Notes: a model not told the origin generated them from the letters alone. A stretch of 64,000 bases of DNA from Actinomycetes bacterium (GCA_031272275.1 JAISUC010000012.1:107780-171779); one strand, 5' to 3'; positions 25,953-33,505 are shown, numbered from the stretch's first letter. Made by a program: numbers and translations.

Positions 25953-26837
25953 ATGGGATGGAGAACCGTTGTTATCACCGAGCGCAGTCAGCTGTCCTAC
26001 AAGCTGGGGTATCTGACTATTCGCAACGCCGAAAAACCGGAGCGGATTTTTTTGGATGAGATCGATTGCCTGATCGTCGAGTCTTGTGCGAGTTATCTGA
26101 ACTCCGGCCTGGTGGATGAGTTGGCACGGCGGAAAATCGCAGTCTTGTTCTGCGATCGCCGGCATAATCCCGCCGTGCAAATGCTACCGCTGAGCGGTGC
26201 TTTTGATGTCCGCCGAAAAATCACCGAGCAGCTGGACTGGGATCAGGCGGTGATGGACGAAGTGTGGCGGCGCATTGTTTCGGCAAAGATAGCAAGGCAG
26301 GCTGATGTGTTGTCCCTGTTTGAGTCTGCATCACAGGATGCAGAGCGTCTGCGTCTGTTGGCGGAAACCGTCGAACCGGCAGACTTGACGAATCTGGAGG
26401 CGCAGGCGGCGCGGCGCTATTTCGCCGTGGTGTTCGGACGCGAATTCAACCGCAAGGATATGGATTGGCATGAAAACGCCGCATTGAACTACGGGTATGC
26501 GATTCTATTGGGGCTGTTCAATCGCAGCGTGGTTGCAAACGGCTACCTGACGCAGCTGGGCATACATCACATCGGCAACGAAAATGCCTTCAATCTGAGT
26601 TGTGATTTGATGGAGCCGTTTCGACCTGCAATCGATCGGCACTTGATTCGAGAGAGCTTGTGGGACTTGAATCCGACGAATAAGCTGCAGATTGTCAATG
26701 CCATCAATACGCAGGTGGTGATTGAGGGACAAAAGCACTATTTGGCGAATGCCGTCTCGATCTATTGCAAGAATGCTCTGGATGCTCTGAGCCTGCGGGA
26801 ACCGGACCGTTTTGTCGATTTCGAGTTCTGCGAGTAG
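25953..26837 (+). CDS. cas1: CRISPR-associated endonuclease/integrase Cas1
   Basis: Integrates new spacers with Cas2. The 294-residue protein has the Cas1 metal site: glutamate in NLEAQAARRYF, histidine in LGIHHIGNEN, and acidic residues in NLSCDLMEPFRP. The N-terminus, including VVITERSQLSYK, is typical of type II Cas1. It is the last gene of the operon and starts 2 bp after csn2. Its stop lies 22 bp before the terminator of the opposing right mini-array, so the two transcription units converge. The complete active site implies that adaptation was selected for recently. Confidence 0.96.
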   Translation: MGWRTVVITERSQLSYKLGYLTIRNAEKPERIFLDEIDCLIVESCASYLNSGLVDELARRKIAVLFCDRRHNPAVQMLPLSGAFDVRRKITEQLDWDQAVMDEVWRRIVSAKIARQADVLSLFESASQDAERLRLLAETVEPADLTNLEAQAARRYFAVVFGREFNRKDMDWHENAALNYGYAILLGLFNRSVVANGYLTQLGIHHIGNENAFNLSCDLMEPFRPAIDRHLIRESLWDLNPTNKLQIVNAINTQVVIEGQKHYLANAVSIYCKNALDALSLREPDRFVDFEFCE

Positions 26838-26859
26838 GTTTTGCGCCACGTATCGCGAG

Positions 26860-26887
26860 AAAAAGGGGGTCTTTGCGAAAAGACCCC
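26860..26887 (-). terminator. Intrinsic terminator of the right mini-array
   Basis: On the minus strand GGGGTCTTT, loop TCGC, AAAGACCCC, then C and five T residues. The 5' arm is formed by the decayed 3' half of repeat 2, so repeat and terminator are merged. On the plus strand the hairpin is not followed by T residues. Confidence 0.8.
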
Positions 26888-26977
26888 TCCGAAATTACAC
26901 GGCTCTCAAACCGTATATCGTCTTACTGTCCGCCATCGCAGGTCCGAGACCCCTCTGAAACGACAGGGCTCCCCGGA
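26876..26977 (-). CRISPR. Right mini-array: degenerate repeat, one 30-bp spacer, repeat
   Basis: Read on the minus strand: repeat 1 is 26977-26942, identical to left repeat 1 over its 36 bases. The spacer is 26941-26912, unrelated to the left spacer. Repeat 2 is 26911-26876, identical to the left repeat 2 for its first 21 bases and decayed at the 3' end. As on the left, only one crRNA with an intact tag can be made. Confidence 0.75.
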
Positions 26978-27066
26978 ACTTTTCAACCTTTTTCAAGCGC
27001 ATCCACACTGGATGTGATGGTGTCGGCTCCCAACCGCAGTCGGGTCTTATTTGAAACCGCCGTGTG
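26978..27066 (-). ncRNA. tracrRNA, right copy
   Basis: Minus-strand copy of the left tracrRNA. ACACGGC (27065-27059) and TTCAAAT form the anti-repeat with the same GGT bulge. The nexus around GACTGCGGTT and the CACATCC/GGATGCG hairpin are kept. Differences from the left copy are few: an A for C after AAG, A to T in the nexus loop, T to C before the hairpin, and small changes near the end. The predicted start, 7-8 bases after TATAAT, again falls at the anti-repeat. Confidence 0.75.
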
Positions 27067-27072
27067 CAACAA

Positions 27073-27081
27073 ATTATAGCA
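27073..27081 (-). promoter_or_regulatory. Extended -10 promoter of the right tracrRNA cassette
   Basis: TGCTATAAT on the minus strand, identical to the left cassette promoter. The exact 17-bp direct repeats at 27102-27135 lie just upstream of where its -35 would be. Confidence 0.65.
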
Positions 27082-27101
27082 AATGTCGGAGTGTCCGCTA
27101 T

Positions 27102-27135
27102 CTGTTTGAGTACAGACACTGTTTGAGTACAGACA
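27102..27135. repeat. Two exact tandem 17-bp repeats upstream of the right tracr promoter
   Basis: CTGTTTGAGTACAGACA occurs at 27102-27118 and 27119-27135. Each contains CTGT/ACAG as an inner inverted repeat. The position, about 25-60 bp upstream of the right tracr -10, would suit a regulator site. No counterpart is seen at the left cassette. Confidence 0.7.
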
Positions 27136-27161
27136 GGCGGCGGGGGATGGCGTAGGGCGCC

Positions 27162-27176
27162 GGGACGTACTCCCCC
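27162..27176 (-). repeat. Dispersed near-palindromic box, reversed, intergenic
   Basis: GGGACGTACTCCCCC, the reverse complement of the box at 2933. Confidence 0.75.
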
Positions 27177-27197
27177 AAATTCACTATCATCGCAGGT

Positions 27198-27234
27198 GGA
27201 TTGTGGTGCCGGAGGTGGGAGTTGAACCTACACT
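27198..27234 (-). repeat. 37-bp duplicate of the tRNA-Leu 3' end
   Basis: The stretch containing TGGTGCCGGAGGTGGGAGTT occurs twice at a 37-bp period; the second copy is the real tRNA 3' end starting near 27235. The first copy holds CCA, the acceptor 3' strand and the T arm only. Duplicated tRNA 3' ends are typical marks of integrase-mediated insertion, though a simple slippage duplication would look the same. Confidence 0.75.
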
Positions 27235-27240
27235 GGATTG

Positions 27241-27326
27241 TGGTGCCGGAGGTGGGAGTTGAACCCACACGATGTTGCCATCAACGGATTTTGAGTCCGC
27301 CGCGTCTGCCATTCCGCCACTCCGGC
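27241..27326 (-). tRNA. tRNA-Leu (CAA)
   Basis: An 86-nt type II tRNA on the minus strand with CCA encoded. The acceptor is GCCGGAG/CTCCGGC, the anticodon loop CTCAAAA gives CAA (decodes UUG), there is a long variable arm with TTGATGGCAACATC, and the T arm has GGTTCAACTCC. It lies between the CRISPR island and the ANTAR regulator gene. Confidence 0.95.
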
Positions 27327-27358
27327 ACAGGATACACGGGAATTCGCGCGCCAAATAG

Positions 27359-27364
27359 TATAAC
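27359..27364 (+). promoter_or_regulatory. -10 element giving a probable leaderless mRNA
   Basis: TATAAC ends 11 bp before ATG 27376, so transcription would begin at or next to the start codon. No Shine-Dalgarno sequence is present between them. Confidence 0.45.
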
Positions 27365-27375
27365 CTATTATTCCC

Positions 27376-28455
27376 ATGAAAACCGCGAACGCACACATCG
27401 AAAATATCCGCGAGAATCTGGCGCTGCTGGCGGACTTCGGTTTTGCCAGCATCATCCTGGCCGTGCCGGAGCCCGCGACCGCGCCTGGCGGAACGCCCGG
27501 CGGCGCACCCGACGCCACCCCCGCCCTGCGCGTGGTGGCGACCCACCGCTCGACCACGGCCGTGGCCCCTTTGGTGTCCCAGCTGGACGATACACTGCTG
27601 GATCGGGCCGAACACGCCACGGCTTACGCGGCGGCTCAGTCCGCGACCACGGTCCGCGCCGAACAGCCCCGGGAATATCGCGGCGTCACCTACGTCGTCC
27701 AGGCCCACCCCGTGACCGCCCGCATCGCGGACGGTTCCATACACGCGGGGGAGCAGGATCTCTGCACCGCGTCCGGTCCCATCGCGGTCATCATCCGCCA
27801 CATCGCCGCCGCCGCGGTTGACAACCCCGGCCGCATGGAGGGCGAATTCTTTGCGATGGCGACCGAAATCACCGAGATGCTGTGCACGCGTCCGCTGCTG
27901 ACAGTGGACGGCGAGCTGTTTTCGACCACGCGCCGCCCCGGTGACGGTGTCTTGCGCGTGGCAGCCGACGGCACGGTGGTCTATCCCAGCCCGAACGCGG
28001 TCGCCATCATGCGCCGCGCCGGATTCGAGGAACGCGTGCGGACCAGTCCCGCGGGCACGTTGCCGGGCGGCGGCTACGGCGTGACGCCCGTGTTGGGGAC
28101 CTATCGCGCGCTGGAACGCGAGACCGAGGTCCTGGGGCGCAGCCTGCTGTACCGCAGTATCGGGATGGGGGCAGCCGGTGCCGTCGTATTCGTCGAGGAC
28201 GTGACCGAGCTGCGTCGCCAACAGGCCGAACTGGCCGGGCGCGATCGCATCATCACCGAGATTCGCGACCAGGTGCGGTCCTTGTCCGAACAGCTGGAAA
28301 CGCGCAAATGCCTGGACCGGGCGAAAGCAATCCTGATGGAACGCGGCTTGAGCGAGGCACAGGCCTTTTCGAAACTGCAAAAGACGGCAATGGATTTCCG
28401 CAAGCCGCTCAAGGAAGTCTGCGAGGCGATTATCTTGTCAGACGAGATGAAATAA
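27376..28455 (+). CDS. Sensor-ANTAR antiterminator protein
   Basis: Predicted RNA-binding antiterminator. The 359-residue protein begins with a region resembling the N-terminal sensor of EutW/PdtaS-type histidine kinases (ASIILAVPE, ATAYAAAQSATTVRAE, TSGP-like TASGPIAVIIRHIAA). A PAS-like segment follows (DGVLRVAADGTVVYPSPNA to GAVVFVEDVTELRRQQ). The C-terminal ANTAR domain is at about residues 290-350 (LSEQLETRKCLDRAKAILME, then ALSEAQAF-type helices). No kinase catalytic domain or receiver is seen, so it looks like a one-component version of the EutV/EutW pair. The signal is unknown. The RNA signals just downstream (28472-28568) are its most likely target. Initiation may be leaderless. Confidence 0.82.
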   Translation: MKTANAHIENIRENLALLADFGFASIILAVPEPATAPGGTPGGAPDATPALRVVATHRSTTAVAPLVSQLDDTLLDRAEHATAYAAAQSATTVRAEQPREYRGVTYVVQAHPVTARIADGSIHAGEQDLCTASGPIAVIIRHIAAAAVDNPGRMEGEFFAMATEITEMLCTRPLLTVDGELFSTTRRPGDGVLRVAADGTVVYPSPNAVAIMRRAGFEERVRTSPAGTLPGGGYGVTPVLGTYRALERETEVLGRSLLYRSIGMGAAGAVVFVEDVTELRRQQAELAGRDRIITEIRDQVRSLSEQLETRKCLDRAKAILMERGLSEAQAFSKLQKTAMDFRKPLKEVCEAIILSDEMK

Positions 28456-28471
28456 GGTACAGTATGTAACA

Positions 28472-28521
28472 CGCCTGTAACAAGGATGTTTCGGGCGACC
28501 TCAATACGAGCAAAGGCGCTC
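28472..28521 (+). promoter_or_regulatory. ANTAR-type dual hexaloop RNA element
   Basis: First hairpin (28472-28497): stem CGCCTGTAAC with GTTTCGGGCG around the six-base loop AAGGAT. After ten bases comes the second hairpin (28508-28521): GAGC and GCTC around AAAGGC. Both loops have A at position 1 and G at position 4, the hallmark of RNAs bound by ANTAR proteins. The second stem's 3' strand (GCTC) is also the 5' edge of the terminator, so forming one prevents the other. Confidence 0.8.
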
Positions 28522-28568
28522 ACGATTTCTGTCGCGGTTTGTCGGCGATGGCGGTCGTGAGTTTTTTT
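28519..28568 (+). terminator. Regulated intrinsic terminator before the hdrBC/glutamate synthase operon
   Basis: CTCACGA (28519-28525) pairs with TCGTGAG (28555-28561) and is followed by seven T residues. It would end transcription in the leader of the gene at 28633 unless the overlapping hexaloop hairpin is held by the ANTAR protein. Confidence 0.8.
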
Positions 28569-28632
28569 GTGTCGACCTGCAAGAACTGTGTGTGTGAGCG
28601 AGCAAGCATGTGCGAGTGAGAAAGGCGAGGAA

Positions 28633-29994
28633 ATGGCGGAGTATGCGGTGTTTTGGGGATGTACCATCCCAGCGCGTTTTCCCTTCATCGAAAAAGCGAC
28701 GCGCCTGATGGCAGACGACCTGTCCTGTCAGTTGCGCGACGGCGACGGCTTTACCTGCTGTCCCGAGGGCACGCTGGTCAAGGCCAACAGCCCCGAGGCC
28801 TTCAACCTGACCGCGGCGCGCAACCTGGCGCTGGTCGAGCGCGAGGGGCTGGATCTGATAACACCCTGTAACGGGTGCTATTCGACTTTCAAGGAAACCC
28901 AGAGCCATCTGGCGACCGATTGGCGCGAGCGCGACGCGATCAACGAGCGTCTGGCGACCGTCGATTTGCGCTATGACGGGCGTTTGACGATTTATCACCT
29001 TGCGGAGTATCTGGCAGACGTCGTCGGCATCGGAGCGGTGGCGGCACGCGTCACGCGCCCGTTGTGGGGCATGCGCATCGCCGTGCATTACGGCTGTCAT
29101 CTGTTGCGCCCGCAACCCGCAGTGCGCTGGGACGATGCCCTGCATCCGACCAAGGTCGAGGCACTGGTCAAATCGCTGGGTGCGACCGTGGTCGATTACC
29201 CGTCAAAGATGGTGTGTTGCGGCGGCGCCCTGGGTCGTGTGGGAGAAATGGACAGCTCGATGGCATTCGCCCGCAAGAAACTGAACGAACTGAAAGAGGC
29301 ACAGGTCGACGCCCTGGTTGTGGTCTGTCCCAGTTGCTTTCAGCAGTTCGACCTGAACCAGGCCGCACTTTCGACTGCCGATGACCCGCAGCAGCTGCCG
29401 GTCTTTTATTTGTCCGAGTTGGTGGCACTGGCGTACGGTCACAGTCCCGAGGAATTGGGCTTTGCGCAACACCGCACCTCGGTGACGCCGTTTCTGGAGC
29501 GCCTGGATCGGGCTGCCGCGGACAAGGAACACCTGGCGCGGCATTTCGATGTCGCTCTGCTGAACAAATGCGATGACTGCCGTGCCTGCAAAGACGACTG
29601 TCCGGTGGCGAAAATCGATCCGACCTTCCGCCCGAACGACATGATCGCCGATTTGGTGCGCGGGCGTATGGACGAGGTCGTCGCATCGGCCGAGGCCTAC
29701 AAATGCGTCGAATGCTACAACTGTCAGGAACTGTGTCATTCACGCATCGGGATGACCGGTGTCATGCGCAGCCTGAAAGAGCTGGGGATAGCCCGCGGAC
29801 AGGCGCCGGCGGCGGTCATCAGCGGATACGAGGCCGTGCTGCATGACGGCGTGCTGGGAAAACCCCGCATGTCCGCACGCAAAAAACTCGGTCTGGGCGA
29901 GGTACCCACCGGTGGCGGCAACGTTATCGAAGAACTGATGGCGGCGGGACGCACTTCCGCTGAAAAACCGGCGGAACAGCCGGTGTCCCAATGA
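28633..29994 (+). CDS. HdrB-HdrC-like fusion iron-sulphur protein
   Basis: Likely electron carrier or thiol-disulphide reductase subunit. The first 290 residues resemble heterodisulphide reductase subunit B, with two CCG-type cysteine clusters (CTIPARFPFIEKA, TPCNGCYSTFKET; later HYGCHLLRP, MVCCGGALG, VVVCPSCFQQFD). Residues about 310-400 resemble HdrC, with two [4Fe-4S] sites: CDDCRACKDDCPV and CVECYNCQELCHS. ATG 28633 follows GGCGAGG. There is no HdrA in the window. The neighbouring split glutamate synthase lacks its NAD(P)H-oxidising subunit, so this protein may supply electrons to it; that is inference. Confidence 0.82.
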   Translation: MAEYAVFWGCTIPARFPFIEKATRLMADDLSCQLRDGDGFTCCPEGTLVKANSPEAFNLTAARNLALVEREGLDLITPCNGCYSTFKETQSHLATDWRERDAINERLATVDLRYDGRLTIYHLAEYLADVVGIGAVAARVTRPLWGMRIAVHYGCHLLRPQPAVRWDDALHPTKVEALVKSLGATVVDYPSKMVCCGGALGRVGEMDSSMAFARKKLNELKEAQVDALVVVCPSCFQQFDLNQAALSTADDPQQLPVFYLSELVALAYGHSPEELGFAQHRTSVTPFLERLDRAAADKEHLARHFDVALLNKCDDCRACKDDCPVAKIDPTFRPNDMIADLVRGRMDEVVASAEAYKCVECYNCQELCHSRIGMTGVMRSLKELGIARGQAPAAVISGYEAVLHDGVLGKPRMSARKKLGLGEVPTGGGNVIEELMAAGRTSAEKPAEQPVSQ

Positions 29995-30050
29995 TGTTCA
30001 GCGCACGTGCAGGCTGTATCGTGCGCGTCGTTAAGTAAGGAGAGATTTTC

Positions 30051-31154
30051 ATGTGTGGACTCGTAGGAATATGTGACACCGGCGGCACCCGCCATTCCGG
30101 CGAAGACGTCATGCGCGCGATGGCGCTGCAGCACGACCGGGGTAACGGTTTGGGCGCCGGTTACGCCGGTCACGGGATTTATCCCGAGCTGCCCGATCAT
30201 TACGCACTGCATCTGCTGTTCGAAAACCGCGCGGCGCTCGAGCGCACCGAGGCCTTCATCGATGCGTATTACGAGCTGGAACGTGCCGAGGCCATCCCGA
30301 CCCGGCGCACCGACGGCATCGGCAAGGCGCCGCTGTTGTGGAGGTATTTCGTGCAGCCGAACGCCAAAAAGCTCAGCGATTCCGGCCAGCGCGAGGACGA
30401 CTATGTGGTCTATGGCGTGATGCACATCAACACGCATTTCGACGGCGCGACCGTGGTGTCCAGCGGCAAAAACATGGGCGTGTTCAAAGGCGTGGGCTTC
30501 CCCGAGGAAATCGGGCATTTCTATCGCATCGAGGAATACGGCGCGCACACCTGGGTGGCGCACAACCGCTTCCCGACGAACTCGCAGGCCTGGTGGGGTG
30601 GGGCGCACCCGTTTTCGCTGCTGGACTTTTCGCTGGTGCATAACGGCGAGCTTTCCAGTTACGGCATCAACGCGCGCTACATCAAACAGTTCGGCTATGT
30701 CTGCACCCTGTTCACCGACACCGAGGTCGCGACCTATCTGTTCGATCTGCTGGTGCGCCGTCACGGGCTGTCGTTCGAGGACGCCTGTGCCGCGCTGGCG
30801 CCCCCGCTGTGGTCGGCGATTGACGCGATGGAGCCCGCGGCGCGCGAACGCGCGACCCTGATGCGTGACATTTACGGCTCGGCGATGCTGAACGGACCGT
30901 TCGCGATTGTGCTGGGCACGAACAGCGGCATGGTCGCATTCAACGACCGCGTGAAGCTGCGCCCGCTGGTGGCCGCCGTATCGGGTGACTTGGTGGCTGT
31001 CGGCAGCGAGGAAAGCAGCCTGCTGGAGGTCCTGAACACTCCCGATTACGTCTGGGCGCCCAAAGCCGGCGAACCGGTGATTGCGCGCGTGGGACAGCCC
31101 TTTGACATCACGACCGCGACCCTGCATACGACCGCCGAAAGGAGCGCGGCATGA
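30051..31154 (+). CDS. Glutamate synthase glutaminase domain protein (split GltB, part 1)
   Basis: Class II glutamine amidotransferase that releases ammonia from glutamine. The nucleophile is Cys2 in MCGLVGICD. Further family motifs are TWVAHNRFPTNSQAWWGGAHPF, shown here only as the AHNRFPTN core, LVHNGELSSYG and FTDTEVATYLF. The 367-residue length corresponds to the N-terminal domain of large GltB. AAGGAGAG precedes the start. The stop overlaps the next start (ATGA). Confidence 0.9.
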   Translation: MCGLVGICDTGGTRHSGEDVMRAMALQHDRGNGLGAGYAGHGIYPELPDHYALHLLFENRAALERTEAFIDAYYELERAEAIPTRRTDGIGKAPLLWRYFVQPNAKKLSDSGQREDDYVVYGVMHINTHFDGATVVSSGKNMGVFKGVGFPEEIGHFYRIEEYGAHTWVAHNRFPTNSQAWWGGAHPFSLLDFSLVHNGELSSYGINARYIKQFGYVCTLFTDTEVATYLFDLLVRRHGLSFEDACAALAPPLWSAIDAMEPAARERATLMRDIYGSAMLNGPFAIVLGTNSGMVAFNDRVKLRPLVAAVSGDLVAVGSEESSLLEVLNTPDYVWAPKAGEPVIARVGQPFDITTATLHTTAERSAA

Positions 31155-32629
31155 TCAACTATCTGCAACCCGAATTCCACGTCGACATCGACTACGACCG
31201 CTGTCACAAATGCGGCCGCTGCGCCGGCCAATGCGGCTGGGGCGTCTACAGCTTCGTCGAACGTCCGCTGCCCGACGACGCGAAATGCCGCGCCTGCCAC
31301 CGCTGCGTGACCTTCTGCCCGGCCCACTGCATCACCATCAAGCGCAGCGACCTGGCCTATCGCGAAAACCCCAACTGGCCCATCCGCGCCCGCAAAGGCG
31401 TCTGGCGCCAGGCGGCCAGCGGCGGGGTCCTGCTGACCTCGATGGGCTCGGACGCGCCGCGCGGCTCGATTTTCGACGCGCTGACGCTGGACGCCTGTCA
31501 GGTCACCAACCCCTCGATCGACCCCTTGCGCGAACCCATGGAGACCCGCACCGTCATCGGTAAACGTCCGCGTGCATTGGGGGAGCGCGTCCCGAAAGAT
31601 TGGGCGGGCAGGTTGACGCTTTCGACCCCGATACTGTTTGCTCCAATGAGCTTCGGTTCCGTGTCGCTGAATGTCCATAAATCCATGGCGATGGCGGCAA
31701 AGCGGCTGGGAACCTTTATGAACACCGGCGAGGGCGGTCTGCACGCAGACCTGTACCCCTATCAGGACAACGTCATCGTCCAGGTCGCATCCGGCCGTTT
31801 CGGCGTGACGCCCGAATACCTGGAGCGCGGCGCTGCGATCGAAATCAAGGTCGGCCAGGGCGCGAAACCGGGCATCGGAGGGCACCTGCCCGGCGAGAAA
31901 ATCAACGCCGAGGTCTCGACCACGCGTATGATCCCTCAGGGAACCGACGCCATCAGCCCGGCACCGCATCATGACATTTATTCGATCGAGGACCTGCGCC
32001 AGCTGATTTACAGCCTGAAAGAGGCCAGCGGCTACAAGCCGGTGGGCGTGAAAATTGCCGCCGTGCACAACGTGGGCGCGATTGCATCGGGTATCGTGCG
32101 TGCCGGTGCCGATTACGTGTATCTGGACGGCATGAACGGCGGCACCGGGGCGGCACCCGCCGTCATCCGCGACCACGTGGGTATCCCGGTCGAGCTGGCA
32201 CTGGCCGTGGTCGACCAGCGCCTGCGCGACGAGGGCATCCGTAACGAGGCCTCCATCATCGTCGCCGGTTCCATCAAAAGCTCCGCCGATTTGGCGAAGG
32301 CGCTGGCGCTGGGCGCCGACGCGGTAGCGCTGGGTTCGGCGACCCTGCTGGCTTTGGGTTGCCACTTGTGCCAAAGCTGCCACACCGGTTGTTGCAGCTG
32401 GGGCCTGACCACGCAAAAGCCCGAGCTCACCCGTCGCCTGGATCCCGAAGAGGGGGCACAGCGTCTGGTGAACCTGGTCAGCGCCTGGACGCACGAGTTG
32501 CAGGAAATACTGGGCGCTTTGGGTGTGAACGCGGTTGAAAGCCTGCGCGGCAGTCGTGACCGTCTGCGTGCCATCGGCTTGGATGCGCAAACCTGCGAGA
32601 TACTGGGCGTGGCCCCGGCAGGCCGCTAG
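31151..32629 (+). CDS. Glutamate synthase FMN/synthase domain with N-terminal ferredoxin (split GltB, part 2)
   Basis: Makes glutamate from 2-oxoglutarate and ammonia delivered by the previous protein. Residues about 16-60 form a two-cluster ferredoxin (CHKCGRCAGQCGW and CRACHRCVTFCPA). The rest is the TIM-barrel synthase domain with PMSFGSVS, NTGEGG, QVASGRFGV, KVGQGAKPGIGGHLPG, MNGGTGAAP and ALGCHLCQSCHTGCC, the last holding the 3Fe-4S-type cysteines. The 492-residue form is the archaeal-type enzyme found as three separate proteins. A variant of the dispersed box is at 31580. Confidence 0.93.
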   Translation: MINYLQPEFHVDIDYDRCHKCGRCAGQCGWGVYSFVERPLPDDAKCRACHRCVTFCPAHCITIKRSDLAYRENPNWPIRARKGVWRQAASGGVLLTSMGSDAPRGSIFDALTLDACQVTNPSIDPLREPMETRTVIGKRPRALGERVPKDWAGRLTLSTPILFAPMSFGSVSLNVHKSMAMAAKRLGTFMNTGEGGLHADLYPYQDNVIVQVASGRFGVTPEYLERGAAIEIKVGQGAKPGIGGHLPGEKINAEVSTTRMIPQGTDAISPAPHHDIYSIEDLRQLIYSLKEASGYKPVGVKIAAVHNVGAIASGIVRAGADYVYLDGMNGGTGAAPAVIRDHVGIPVELALAVVDQRLRDEGIRNEASIIVAGSIKSSADLAKALALGADAVALGSATLLALGCHLCQSCHTGCCSWGLTTQKPELTRRLDPEEGAQRLVNLVSAWTHELQEILGALGVNAVESLRGSRDRLRAIGLDAQTCEILGVAPAGR

Positions 32630-32657
32630 AACGAAACGTGAATGAGAGGAACCGTTG

Positions 32658-33491
32658 ATGTCTGCAGTTTTTGATACCAATCCGGCAACCGCCGCCCCCA
32701 TCGAAGGATATCGTCCCGTCGCACCTGTGGTCGAACGCGACGGCGCCACAGCGGTGGTCGATGCCGACCATGTCTATTATCGTGAACTGAACGAAGCCAT
32801 CCAGCAGCTGGTGGCAGACGGAGTGCGCGACCTGACGATACGCGGCGTGAACGGCCAGCGCTACATCGGCAACGGGCTGACCGAAACGGATCTGCGCATT
32901 CGGATTCAGGGCGTTCCCGGCCAAGACCTGGGGATGTTCCTGGGAGGACCGGTGATCGATGTCGACACCAACGCCCAAGACGGCGTCGGAAACACCATGG
33001 AGTCCGGTGAAATCTGCGTGCATGGCAGCGCCGGCGACGTCGTGGGTTACGGTATGCGCGGTGGTCGCATCCTGATACGCGGGGATGCGGGCTATCGCGT
33101 CGGCATTCATATGAAACAATATCAGAACCAATTACCCGAGGTTATCATCGGCGGGAAAGCTCGGGATTTCTTTGGGGAGTATATGGCCGGCGGCAGGCTG
33201 GTTTTGCTGGATTTGAATTCACAACTTGCAGGACCGGCGCTGGGAAACTACACTGGTACCGGTATGCACGGAGGAGAGATTTTCGTTCGCGGCACAGTGG
33301 ATGCATGCCTCTGTGGTCGCGAGGTGGGTGTCGTGCCCGCCACCCCCGAGCAGCTGGAAACGATACGCCCCTTGGTTACGCGCTATTGCGAAGCCTTCGG
33401 AGCGGACGCCGACGGCATTATGTCACAGACGTTCACGCGTATTGCGCCGGTCAGCTCGAGGCCCTACGGGAATTTGTACTGCTCTATGTAG
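32658..33491 (+). CDS. Glutamate synthase GXGXG domain protein (split GltB, part 3)
   Basis: Structural beta-helix domain equivalent to the C-terminal part of large GltB. The 277-residue protein shows the repeated G-rich turns: GVPGQDLGMFLGGP, DGVGNTMESGEICVHGSAGD, GYGMRGGRILIRGDAGYRVG and GTGMHGGEIFVRGTVD. ATG 32658 is used (GAGAGGA upstream); TTG 32655 would add one codon. It ends the operon hdrBC-gltB parts 1-3. Confidence 0.9.
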   Translation: MSAVFDTNPATAAPIEGYRPVAPVVERDGATAVVDADHVYYRELNEAIQQLVADGVRDLTIRGVNGQRYIGNGLTETDLRIRIQGVPGQDLGMFLGGPVIDVDTNAQDGVGNTMESGEICVHGSAGDVVGYGMRGGRILIRGDAGYRVGIHMKQYQNQLPEVIIGGKARDFFGEYMAGGRLVLLDLNSQLAGPALGNYTGTGMHGGEIFVRGTVDACLCGREVGVVPATPEQLETIRPLVTRYCEAFGADADGIMSQTFTRIAPVSSRPYGNLYCSM

Positions 33492-33505
33492 GGCGGCACC
33501 ACCTA

